Below, piece after piece: positions 45,395-52,785 of a stretch of DNA of 64,000 bases; the stretch's first letter is position 1; each line of letters starts with the position of its first letter. The stretch lies in NCBI RefSeq assembly GCF_040276065.1, contig NZ_JBELOI010000001.1, positions 434,001 to 498,000 of the forward strand, in the 5' to 3' direction. Below the pieces are notes generated by a model, which was not told the origin of the DNA, made no database searches, and was given only the letters and a program-made list of their open reading frames with translations. Source of the DNA: Castellaniella sp040276065. Its GTDB lineage: Bacteria; Pseudomonadota; Gammaproteobacteria; Burkholderiales; Burkholderiaceae_B. The translations under genes were made by a program, and so were the position numbers.

Positions 45395-46720
45395 ATGGCT
45401 ATTCGGTATTTGAAGCAGGGGCGGGATGCCGCCGCCGTGGTTGAGGCCGACGCGAAGGTGCGTGCGGTCGTCGAGTCGATCATTCGCGATGTTGAGCAAG
45501 AGGGCGAGGCCGCGGTAAGGCGTTATTCGCGGCAATTCGATCAGTGGGATCCGGCCGATTTCAAGCTGTCGCCGCAACAGATCGAGGGCGCGATCTCCAG
45601 CCTCTCGCGCCAGGAGCTCTCGGATATCCGCTATGCGCAGGAGCAGATCCGGAACTTCGCCCGCATTCAGCGCGAATCGATGCGGGATGTCGAGGTCGAG
45701 ACGCAGGACGGCGTCATCTTGGGCCACAAGCACATCCCCGTGTCCGCGGTGGGTTGTTATGTGCCGGGCGGCCACTATCCCATGATCGCGTCGGCCCACA
45801 TGAGTGTGCTGACCGCCAAGGTGGCCGGCGTCAAGCGCATCGTCGCAACGGCACCACCGTTCAACGGCAAGCCGCATCCCGCCATGGTGGCGGCCATGCA
45901 CTTTGCCGGCGCCGATGAAATCCTGGCCCTCGGCGGCGTCCAGGCGGTGGCGGCGATGGCGGTCGGCACCGAGTCCATCGAGGCGGTGGACATGCTGGTC
46001 GGTCCTGGGAACATGTTCGTGGCGGAAGCCAAGCGCCAACTGTTCGGCCGCGTCGGCATTGATCTGTTCGCCGGTCCGACCGAGACGCTCGTCATTGCCG
46101 ACGATACCTCCGATGCGGAAATGTGCGCGGTGGACATACTGGGACAAGCAGAGCACGGGCCCACATCCCCCGCGGCTCTGCTGACCACTTCCGAGACCTT
46201 GGCGCGGGCGACCCTGAAAGAGATCGATCGCCAGCTCGAGCGTCTGCCGACGGCGGACATTGCACGCATCGCATGGCGCGACTACGGCCAGGTGATCGTT
46301 TGCGACACGCTCGACGAGATGCGCCTGAAAGCGGACGAGCTCGCGTTCGAGCACGTCCAGGTGATGACCCAGGATCCACAGTGGTTTCTCGATCGCTTGC
46401 AGAATTTCGGCGCGCTGTTCCTGGGACCCAGAACCAACGTCAGCTATGGCGACAAGGTGATCGGCACGAACCATACGCTTCCGACCAAGCGCGCGGCCCG
46501 ATACACTGGGGGTCTTTGGGTCGGGAAATTCCTGAAGACCTGCACCTATCAGCGCGTGGATACCGACGAGGCGTCCGTGCGGCTTGGGGAAATCTGTTCG
46601 CGGCTGTGCCATATGGAGAACTTCGTGGCGCACGGCGAGCAGGCCAACCTGAGGGTCAGGCGCTATGGCGGGAATCCCGATCTGCCTTGGTATCAGCCGG
46701 CACCCGCCCCGGCTGATTGA
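45395..46720 (+). CDS. HisD-like NAD-dependent dehydrogenase (sulfopropanediol dehydrogenase-type)
   Basis: 441 residues of the histidinol dehydrogenase superfamily. Zn and catalytic residues kept: LGQAEHGP (Gln, His), the Glu-His pair in LAFEHVQVM, the Asp/His in SYGDKVIGTNHTLPT, and AHGEQA. The sequence differs from biosynthetic HisD and no his genes are near. Catabolic members of this group oxidise an alcohol to a carboxylate in two steps, for example HpsN on dihydroxypropanesulfonate. Next to a TRAP transporter and an SDR, as in hps-type clusters, but sulfonate-specific lyase genes are absent here. Confidence 0.88.
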   Translation: MAIRYLKQGRDAAAVVEADAKVRAVVESIIRDVEQEGEAAVRRYSRQFDQWDPADFKLSPQQIEGAISSLSRQELSDIRYAQEQIRNFARIQRESMRDVEVETQDGVILGHKHIPVSAVGCYVPGGHYPMIASAHMSVLTAKVAGVKRIVATAPPFNGKPHPAMVAAMHFAGADEILALGGVQAVAAMAVGTESIEAVDMLVGPGNMFVAEAKRQLFGRVGIDLFAGPTETLVIADDTSDAEMCAVDILGQAEHGPTSPAALLTTSETLARATLKEIDRQLERLPTADIARIAWRDYGQVIVCDTLDEMRLKADELAFEHVQVMTQDPQWFLDRLQNFGALFLGPRTNVSYGDKVIGTNHTLPTKRAARYTGGLWVGKFLKTCTYQRVDTDEASVRLGEICSRLCHMENFVAHGEQANLRVRRYGGNPDLPWYQPAPAPAD

Positions 46721-46754
46721 CGGCCGCGGCGCCGGCCGATTTCAGGAGCTTGCC

Positions 46755-47516
46755 ATGATTCCTCAAACCCCTTCTTTCCGGTTGGACGGCCGGCGGGCGC
46801 TTGTGACTGGCGCCGGCCGCGGAATCGGGCTGGCGTGCGCGGCGGCCCTGGCGCAGGCTGGGGCCGAGGTCGTGATGGTGGCGCGGTCGCGTGATGACAT
46901 CGAGCACCAGGCCTCGCTGATCCGCGCCGCGGGCCTTGCGGCGCGGGCCATGGTGCTCGACGTCACCGACGCTGACGGCGTGGATGCGTTCTTTGCCGCA
47001 AATGAGCCGTTTCATGTGTTGGTGAATAATGCGGGGACCAATCGCCCCAAGCCGATCATCGACACGCCCGATGTGGACTTCGATGCCGTCGTTGACTTGA
47101 ACTTGCGTGCCGCGTGGCGCATCGCACGGGAGTGGTGCCGCGTCCTGCTGCGGACGCGGACTGAGGGCAGCCTGATCAATATATCGTCCCAGATGGGCCT
47201 CGTCGGCAGTCCGGGCCGCACAGTATACTGCGCGACGAAGCACGCGATTGAGGGTTTGACAAAGGCGCTGGCCTGGGAGATGGGTGCGCACGGCATTCGC
47301 GTCAACACCGTGTGCCCGACGTTCGTCGAGACCGAAATGACGCGGCCGATGTTCGAGGATTCGGCATTTCGCGACATGGTGATGAGCATGATCGCCCTGG
47401 GCCGGCTGGCGCGCGTCGAGGACCTGATGGGGCCGGTCGTCTTCCTGGCGAGTGATGCGTCGGCCATGGTCACTGGTTCCGCGCTGGTCGTGGACGGGGG
47501 CTGGACCGCGAGATAA
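46755..47516 (+). CDS. SDR family oxidoreductase
   Basis: 253 residues, classical short-chain dehydrogenase: TGAGRGIG cofactor motif, NNAGTNRP, Ser in NISSQMG and the YxxxK pair in YCATK, ending with VVDGGWTAR. Start ATG 46755 with AGGAGC upstream. It probably oxidises or reduces a secondary alcohol/ketone intermediate of the same pathway as the HisD-like enzyme. Confidence 0.93.
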   Translation: MIPQTPSFRLDGRRALVTGAGRGIGLACAAALAQAGAEVVMVARSRDDIEHQASLIRAAGLAARAMVLDVTDADGVDAFFAANEPFHVLVNNAGTNRPKPIIDTPDVDFDAVVDLNLRAAWRIAREWCRVLLRTRTEGSLINISSQMGLVGSPGRTVYCATKHAIEGLTKALAWEMGAHGIRVNTVCPTFVETEMTRPMFEDSAFRDMVMSMIALGRLARVEDLMGPVVFLASDASAMVTGSALVVDGGWTAR

Positions 47517-47537
47517 ATCGAAACGTGGCGTAGAAGA

Positions 47538-48581
47538 ATGTCGAACAAGTCGGGGCCCGTGACGTCGGTGGATGTCGCCAAGCTTGCCGGAGTGAGCCAG
47601 TCGGCGGTCAGCCGGACGTTCACGCCGGGCGCCAGCGTGTCGAACGATATGCGCACCAGGGTCCTCGCCGCGGCGTCCACGCTCGGCTATCGCCCCAATG
47701 CCATTGCGCGCACGCTGATCACCAAGCAATCGCAGATCGTCGCGATCGTCGCGTCCTACCTCGAGAATCCGTTCTACCTCTCGGCCATCGAGCAGCTCTC
47801 GAAACGCCTGCGCAAGGAGGGATACTGCCTGCTCCTGTTGGTGAGCGATAGCGGAGAGGCCGATGAGTTCCTGGTGCAGTCCATGCAGTATCAGGCCGAT
47901 GGCGTGATCCTCGTCAGCACCACGCTATCCTCGACGCTGGCCCAGACTTGCAAGGACATGGGCGTTCCCGTCGTGTTGTTCAATCGGGTCAGCCGGCATG
48001 GGAACGTCAATTCCGTCGCGGCAGACAATTACGCCGGCGGTCGCCTGGCCGCGCAGGTCCTGGTGAACTCCGGCCATCGGCGGCTCGCATTTCTCGCTGG
48101 CCTGGAAAACACCTCTACCAGCCGGGACCGCGAGGCGGGATTCCGCGATGAACTGGCCGCGCTGGGTGTGGGGCCCTACCAGCGCGCTGTCGGCGATTAT
48201 GGTTTCGAGCAGGCCAAGGTGGCGGTGCGATCGCTGTTCGAGGGCGGCCGCCGGCCCGATGCGATCTTTGCCGCCAACGACTACATGGCCATTGCGACCA
48301 TGGACTGCCTGCGCGACGATCTGGGCCTCAGGGTGCCGGAGGACGTCTCCGTCCTGGGCTTTGACGATGCGGCGCCGTCGGCCTGGCGCGGATATCAGTT
48401 GACGACGATCGAGCAGCCTGCGCAACTGATGGTCGAGAATGCGGTGACGCTCCTGCTGGACCAGATGCGGGGTGAGGCCCGCGACGCGCGCGCCGTGATT
48501 GCACCGGTCCGGCTGGTCGTCCGGAAAACGGTGCGGGGGCTTGTGCCCGCACCGGATCAGGAGCCGGCCGGGGATGCTTGA
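47538..48581 (+). CDS. LacI family transcriptional regulator
   Basis: 347 residues. N-terminal helix-turn-helix SVDVAKLAGVSQSAVSRTF with the hinge helix (RPNAIARTLIT), then a periplasmic-binding-protein-like sensor domain (IFAANDYMAIATMDCLRDDLGLRVPEDVSVLGFDD). Downstream of the catabolic genes and overlapping the phosphatase gene by eight bases. The two TTGCAT-RCGA-ATGCAA sites upstream of 37001 and 39322 have the central-CG form expected for LacI proteins, so this is their likely reader. Confidence 0.93.
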   Translation: MSNKSGPVTSVDVAKLAGVSQSAVSRTFTPGASVSNDMRTRVLAAASTLGYRPNAIARTLITKQSQIVAIVASYLENPFYLSAIEQLSKRLRKEGYCLLLLVSDSGEADEFLVQSMQYQADGVILVSTTLSSTLAQTCKDMGVPVVLFNRVSRHGNVNSVAADNYAGGRLAAQVLVNSGHRRLAFLAGLENTSTSRDREAGFRDELAALGVGPYQRAVGDYGFEQAKVAVRSLFEGGRRPDAIFAANDYMAIATMDCLRDDLGLRVPEDVSVLGFDDAAPSAWRGYQLTTIEQPAQLMVENAVTLLLDQMRGEARDARAVIAPVRLVVRKTVRGLVPAPDQEPAGDA

Positions 48582-49503
48582 AGACGATCTCCCGGAAAAG
48601 CCGATGCTGCTGGTGTTGACCGCGGCGGGCGAGTTGCCCGATGCCGCCCTGGACGCGTACGAGACCCATGTTCGCGCCTATCGGCGTCTGCGGTTTGATG
48701 CGCGCACCGCGATGCTGCTGGTCGATGCCGTGCCGCGCGGCGAGCGGGGGCCCGTGGCACGCGTATCGGCCATGCATGGGCATGATCATGCATGGCTGGA
48801 GGCGCCGCCCCGGCGGCTGGAGTCCTTTGCACTGATGCTCTTCGATATGGATTCCACCTTGATCCCGATCGAATGCATCGACGAACTCGCCGTGCGCAAG
48901 GGATGTGCGCAGGCGGTGGCCGCGCTCACCGCGCAAGCGATGGAGGGGCGCGAACAGGACTATGATCGTAGCCTGCGCGAGCGTGTGCGCCTGTTGGCGG
49001 GCCTGCCGACGTCGGAGCTACAATGGGTCCGCACGCATCGGGTGCGCTTGAATCCGGGTGCGGAGGCGCTGGTGGCCGCGGCACACGCCGCGGGATTGCG
49101 GACCGGCATCGTCTCTGGCGGCTTCGACGTTTTCACGGAAGCCCTGCGGCATGAGCTCGGCCTATCGTTTGCGCATGGCAATCGGCTGGTCGTCGAAGGA
49201 GGGGTTTTGACGGGCGAACTCGAGGGCATCCTGGTGAATGCCGGCCGCAAGGCCGCCGTGCTGCGAGAGGCCTGTCATCTCTACGGCTGCGAGCCACACC
49301 AGGCCATCGCCGTCGGCGATGGCGCAAACGATATCGACATGATGGCGGCGGCGGGGCTGGCCGTCGGGTTCCGGCCCAAGGAGATCATTGCGGGATTTGC
49401 GGACATCGTGCTGCGGACGCGGCTCGATGGGCTGGCGCACCTGCTGGACGCGGGCTGCGCCGCCTGGGCCGATATTCCGCGTCAGCCGGGCGTGTGCCCA
49501 TGA
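48574..49503 (+). CDS. serB: Phosphoserine phosphatase SerB-like HAD hydrolase
   Basis: 309 residues. HAD motif I DMDSTLIPIE (two catalytic Asp), motif II TGIVSGGFDVF (Ser), motif III/IV GDGANDIDMM, in the SerB arrangement (CIDELA, SLRERVRLLAGL). The N-terminal about 80 residues resemble the SerB leader domain only loosely. Start ATG 48574 lies inside the lacI 3' end, so it is coupled to it. Serine biosynthesis is the known role; position in a LacI-controlled catabolic run leaves open a substrate-specific phosphatase. Confidence 0.85.
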   Translation: MLEDDLPEKPMLLVLTAAGELPDAALDAYETHVRAYRRLRFDARTAMLLVDAVPRGERGPVARVSAMHGHDHAWLEAPPRRLESFALMLFDMDSTLIPIECIDELAVRKGCAQAVAALTAQAMEGREQDYDRSLRERVRLLAGLPTSELQWVRTHRVRLNPGAEALVAAAHAAGLRTGIVSGGFDVFTEALRHELGLSFAHGNRLVVEGGVLTGELEGILVNAGRKAAVLREACHLYGCEPHQAIAVGDGANDIDMMAAAGLAVGFRPKEIIAGFADIVLRTRLDGLAHLLDAGCAAWADIPRQPGVCP

Positions 49504-50429
49504 GCGCCCAGGACGGGAAGCGCGGCCGGACGACCGGAAGATTCCCCGCTGTCGTGACGGCGGCCCTGGCCGCAACCGTCATCATTGCGTGGGGCACGAA
49601 TTATCCGCTGTTGAAGCTGGCGGTCCAGGACATGCCGCCGCTGACGTTTTCCGCCCTGCGGTCGCTGGGCGGCGCGGTGATCGTCGCCCTGCTCATCCTC
49701 GGTGGCCGCTTGGGGCCGTTGTTGCCGCCCAAGGAAGAGCGCGTGCGGTTCGCAGTGGTCGGGATCCTGCAGTTCGCCTTGGTGATCGGCCTGGCGACGG
49801 TGGCGATGCTGGTGCTGCCGGCCGGTCGCACGGTCGCCATCATCTACACCATGCCACTGTGGGCGGCGCTGTTCGACATGCTGTTGCTGGGCAGGCGGTT
49901 GACGCCGCGCCAAGTCCTGGGGATCGCCGTCAGCCTGGCGGGCTTGCTGTTGTTCCTGGATCCGATGGTCCTGGCCTGGGGGGACCCCGGCGTCCCATTG
50001 GGGACCGCGTTGGTTCTGACGGCCGCCGTGGGCTGGGGCCTGGGGGCCGTGCTATACAAATCGTATCAGTGGAAGGCGAGCTTTCTGAGCCAGACCCTCT
50101 GGCAATTGCTCACCTCGGGCGTGGTCTTCGTGGTCTTGGCGCTGGTGCTCGAAAATCCGCTCGAGTCGCGGTTCACGGTCAACTTGGTCCTGATACTGCT
50201 TTGGAACTTCATCGTGCCCAGCGCTGTGGCCATCTGGGCCTGGAGCCGGGTGCTGGACCGCATGTCGCCGTCCGTCGCCGGACAGATGCTGATGTCCACG
50301 CCATTCGTGGGCATCGTCGCCAGTGCCATCATATTTGGCGAGGATATCCCTCCGGTGTTCGCCGCCAGCACCTTGCTCATCATCGTCGGCGGGGTCTTGG
50401 TGCTGTTGCGCCAACATCGCGCCACGTGA
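49500..50429 (+). CDS. EamA/DMT family membrane transporter
   Basis: 309 residues, ten hydrophobic helices in two EamA repeats (AWGTNYPLLKLAVQDMPPLTFSALRSLGG; WGLGAVLYKSYQWKASFLSQTLWQLL). Family members export amino acids and metabolites. ATG 49500 overlaps the serB stop (ATGA). Last gene of the rightward arm, ending 18 bases before the displaced tRNA terminator. Confidence 0.92.
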   Translation: MSAQDGKRGRTTGRFPAVVTAALAATVIIAWGTNYPLLKLAVQDMPPLTFSALRSLGGAVIVALLILGGRLGPLLPPKEERVRFAVVGILQFALVIGLATVAMLVLPAGRTVAIIYTMPLWAALFDMLLLGRRLTPRQVLGIAVSLAGLLLFLDPMVLAWGDPGVPLGTALVLTAAVGWGLGAVLYKSYQWKASFLSQTLWQLLTSGVVFVVLALVLENPLESRFTVNLVLILLWNFIVPSAVAIWAWSRVLDRMSPSVAGQMLMSTPFVGIVASAIIFGEDIPPVFAASTLLIIVGGVLVLLRQHRAT

Positions 50430-50446
50430 CAGTGACGAAAAGAAAA

Positions 50447-50470
50447 ACGCCAACCTCGAAGGATTGGCGT
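50447..50470 (-). terminator. Terminator copy (original tRNA terminator, displaced)
   Basis: ACGCCAA…TTGGCGT hairpin with a U-rich run on the minus strand (TTTTTCTTTTC). Same kind and same distance from the tRNA 3' segment as the hairpin at 52046. It could also end the EamA transcript. Confidence 0.75.
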
Positions 50471-50486
50471 CAATGCCTGATTTGTC

Positions 50487-50536
50487 TGGTGGCGCATCCC
50501 TGATTCGAACAGGGGGCCTGCGGATTATGATTCCGT
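50487..50536. repeat. Direct repeat, tRNA 3'-half copy (att-like site, left)
   Basis: 50 bp matching the 3' half of the tRNA at 52099 (from CCA through the anticodon CAT) with one mismatch (gggggcc for ggggacc). No 5' half follows, so it is a tRNA fragment left by site-specific insertion. Confidence 0.9.
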
Positions 50537-50621
50537 ATTATAGAGTCGATTTTCATGCGATTTGCCTTGGCAATCAATATGTTAGACCGCTTTGTTTTCG
50601 CTATGGTGGTGCTTTATTTCG

Positions 50622-51659
50622 CTATGCTGTCGACGATTGGTTGACACTATTCTTGTCCTCGCTAGGCTCCCTCAACAGGATAAAGTGCTCAATCAGCCGG
50701 ATCATCAGAGCCTTTTGATCAGGCAGGCTTTCAGCCACCAGAAGGGCCAGCGCAACAAGGGTATTGTCGTTGATTAACTGCTCCACGGGGCGGGCCAATA
50801 AATGCTGATTGCGGCGCAGGTACCAAAGAAACAAGAAGGAACCGCAACGCTTATTGCCATCGGCCAGTGCATGATTTTTCACCAGAAAATACAGCAAATG
50901 CGCTGCGCGACTAGCAACGTTGGGGTAAAACAGTTCGTCGCCAAGCCCCTGCTCAATCGTTGCCAGCGCGGAGGCCAGACCATCGCCCCGCACTAATCCA
51001 AATAAATTGGTCGCTTCGCCTTTCGTGATTAAGGTCTGCTTTAATTCGGTAATTGCGGCTAGAGCCTCACTCAGAACCAACGGGCGTATGTCCGGCTGAT
51101 TAAGAGAAATTTCCTCGAGTGCCTGCTCATCGTAGCCCTGTAACAGGCTCCATGAGCGTGCATAGTCGCTGATGACTCTGGCCACCGCTTCGCCTTCGGC
51201 AGACATCAATCCCTGATTAGTGAGCGTGCGGCTGAGCAAATTGACTGCCTGCTCAAACTCGGCACCACGCTCTAATAAGCGGTGCTGATTCAGGCTATAA
51301 CCCTGTACCAGATGGTCCTTGAGCACCCGAGTGGCCCACTGGCGGAATTGGGTTGCTCGTTTTGAGCTGACTCGGTAGCCAACCGAAACAATGGCGTCCA
51401 GGTTGTAGTGCTTGATCTGCCTGCGGACATTGCGTTTGCCTTCCTGGCGAACTACCGAGGATTCCTCGGTAGTTGCCGATTCATTCAGTTCCTTCTCCTG
51501 ATAGATATTCCTCAAGTGCAGGCTGATATTGTCGGCAGAAGTATCAAATAGCGTGGCCATTTGGCCTTGACTCAGCCAGACAGTATCCCGATTCAGCGCT
51601 ACTTCAAGCTGAGCCTTGCCATCTTGGCTAACAAATATCTGGATTTGTTGATCAATCAT
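50622..51659 (-). CDS. RhuM/Fic-Doc family protein (candidate toxin)
   Basis: 345 residues. The N-terminal RhuM domain (about 1-120) includes DTVWLSQGQMATLFDTSADNIS and YNLDAIVSVGYRVSS; the C-terminal half is Fic/Doc-like with HALADGNKRCGSFLF near residue 275, a variant of the HxFx(D/N)xNKR catalytic loop in which Phe is replaced by Leu. Such proteins are mobile-island cargo; Fic/Doc enzymes AMPylate or phosphorylate targets. No separate antitoxin gene is visible; self-inhibition is possible. Less GC-rich than the flanks, which fits horizontal acquisition. Confidence 0.85.
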   Translation of the reverse strand: MIDQQIQIFVSQDGKAQLEVALNRDTVWLSQGQMATLFDTSADNISLHLRNIYQEKELNESATTEESSVVRQEGKRNVRRQIKHYNLDAIVSVGYRVSSKRATQFRQWATRVLKDHLVQGYSLNQHRLLERGAEFEQAVNLLSRTLTNQGLMSAEGEAVARVISDYARSWSLLQGYDEQALEEISLNQPDIRPLVLSEALAAITELKQTLITKGEATNLFGLVRGDGLASALATIEQGLGDELFYPNVASRAAHLLYFLVKNHALADGNKRCGSFLFLWYLRRNQHLLARPVEQLINDNTLVALALLVAESLPDQKALMIRLIEHFILLREPSEDKNSVNQSSTA

Positions 51660-51829
51660 CAGTACTGCCTATGCATATCTAGCTCAAGCTGTCATTATGC
51701 ATTTGAAACGGCCTCTGCTGGCATCATAGGCTACCAATCATCTTGATATCTGCTGGTCTGACGCAATGGTGTTCATGGCATGGATCGGCCCCCTGAAACA
51801 CCGGACACAGTCACCCACTTGAAATAGCA

Positions 51830-51991
51830 GGTATCGACGAGCACTTCTTCACCCGTAAACAGGGCTACGCCACGACGCTGGTGGATCTGAAGCACCACAA
51901 GGTGTTCGATGTCGTGCTGGGACGCTCGGAGGCGAGCCTGCGCGGCTACTTGGCTCAGTGCGGTTGGAACGGGGTCATCAACCGTGTCTGA
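51830..51991 (+). pseudogene. ISL3-family transposase fragment
   Basis: A 53-codon remnant reading GIDEHFFTRKQGYATTLVDL and continuing HHKVFDVVLGRSEASLRGYL, the DDE-domain start of ISL3-type transposases, then a short divergent end and stop. No start codon and no remainder of the roughly 400-residue protein. The sequence just upstream (about 51783-51810, ending CCGGACACAGTC) may be an end of a different, lost IS. Confidence 0.75.
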
Positions 51992-52009
51992 GGAATGCCC
52001 ATCCCTCAA

Positions 52010-52036
52010 TTATGGGGTAGAGCCATGGGGTAGAGC
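52010..52036. repeat. 13-bp tandem duplication
   Basis: ATGGGGTAGAGCC occurs twice head to tail just after the ISL3 remnant, probably a scar of an earlier insertion or slippage. Confidence 0.6.
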
Positions 52037-52045
52037 CAAAGCAAA

Positions 52046-52071
52046 ACGCCAACCCGGTTAAAGGCTGGCGT
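52046..52071 (-). terminator. Terminator of the CAT tRNA gene
   Basis: On the minus strand ACGCCAGCC…GGTTGGCGT followed by TTTTG, about 30 bases after the tRNA 3' end. Confidence 0.75.
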
Positions 52072-52098
52072 AAGTGTTTGATGCTATTTATATATTCC

Positions 52099-52175
52099 TG
52101 GTGGCGCATCCCTGATTCGAACAGGGGACCTGCGGATTATGATTCCGTCGCTCTAACCGGCTGAGCTAATGCGCC
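52099..52175 (-). tRNA. tRNA with CAT anticodon (Met, or Ile2)
   Basis: 77-nt cloverleaf on the minus strand with encoded CCA: acceptor GGCGCAT/ATGCGCC, T arm with GTTCGAATC, anticodon loop ATCATAA (anticodon CAT). CAT is elongator Met or, if lysidine-modified, Ile (AUA); sequence alone does not settle it. Its 3' half is the right-hand copy of the 50-bp repeat (52099-52148), so the gene was restored by the inserted element. Confidence 0.93.
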
Positions 52176-52359
52176 AAAGCACGAAATTCTAACAAGGTTT
52201 CCAAGGGCCCGCAAGCGAGGCGCGCCCGGCGAGCCGTGTCGGCCGCCCGCCGCGTGGCGGCTCTCCGGCGTCCCTGCTTGTATCGGCCGCCCGTGCGAGT
52301 GATACCATGCCCAAGCGCCTGCGGAAGGGCTGCACTTTCCTGATCTTCGGGGTCTAATC

Positions 52360-52743
52360 ATGCTGAAATCCATGTTCGCCATTGCCCTCGGCGCCGTGCT
52401 GGGCGCCTGGCTGCGATGGGGCCTGAGTCTGCGCTTGAACCACCTGTTCCCGACCTTGCCGCCGGGTACTTGGGTGGCGAACCTGGTGGGCGGCTACCTC
52501 ATTGGCCTGGCGATCGCCTGGTTCGCCGGCCACGAGGGGATCAGCGTGGCCTGGCGCTTGTTCATCGTGACGGGTTTTTGCGGGGCTTTGACGACCTTTT
52601 CGACGTTCTCGGCCGAGGTCTGGGTGCTGTTGCAGCAAGGCCGCCTGGCTTGGGCCTTCGGGACGATCGCGGCCCATGTGGCGGGTTCCCTGGCGATGAC
52701 GGCTGCGGGGTTTGCGACGGTCCACGTCCTGGCGGGCCGCTAG
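52360..52743 (+). CDS. crcB: Fluoride efflux channel CrcB (Fluc)
   Basis: 127-residue, four-helix membrane protein. Hallmarks: GAVLGAWLRW at the N-terminus, ANLVGGYLIG, and FCGALTTFSTFSAE, the pore phenylalanine/threonine segment of Fluc dimers. I looked for a fluoride riboswitch in the 180-base leader and did not see the conserved motif. Confidence 0.94.
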   Translation: MLKSMFAIALGAVLGAWLRWGLSLRLNHLFPTLPPGTWVANLVGGYLIGLAIAWFAGHEGISVAWRLFIVTGFCGALTTFSTFSAEVWVLLQQGRLAWAFGTIAAHVAGSLAMTAAGFATVHVLAGR

Positions 52744-52785
52744 CCGTCCCGGGCTTGGACACTGGCATAGGGGGATTCCTTGCAT

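Noticed and set aside
45395..46720. Histidine-biosynthesis hisD
   Set aside because: No other his genes nearby, and the sequence has the catabolic (HpsN-like) character; called HisD-like instead.
50537..52098. Integrase or full transposase gene inside the tRNA island
   Set aside because: Both strands read; only the RhuM-Fic/Doc gene and a 53-codon ISL3 fragment are present.
52176..52359. Possible fluoride riboswitch before crcB
   Set aside because: I could not find the conserved core of the crcB motif or its pseudoknot arms in the leader.
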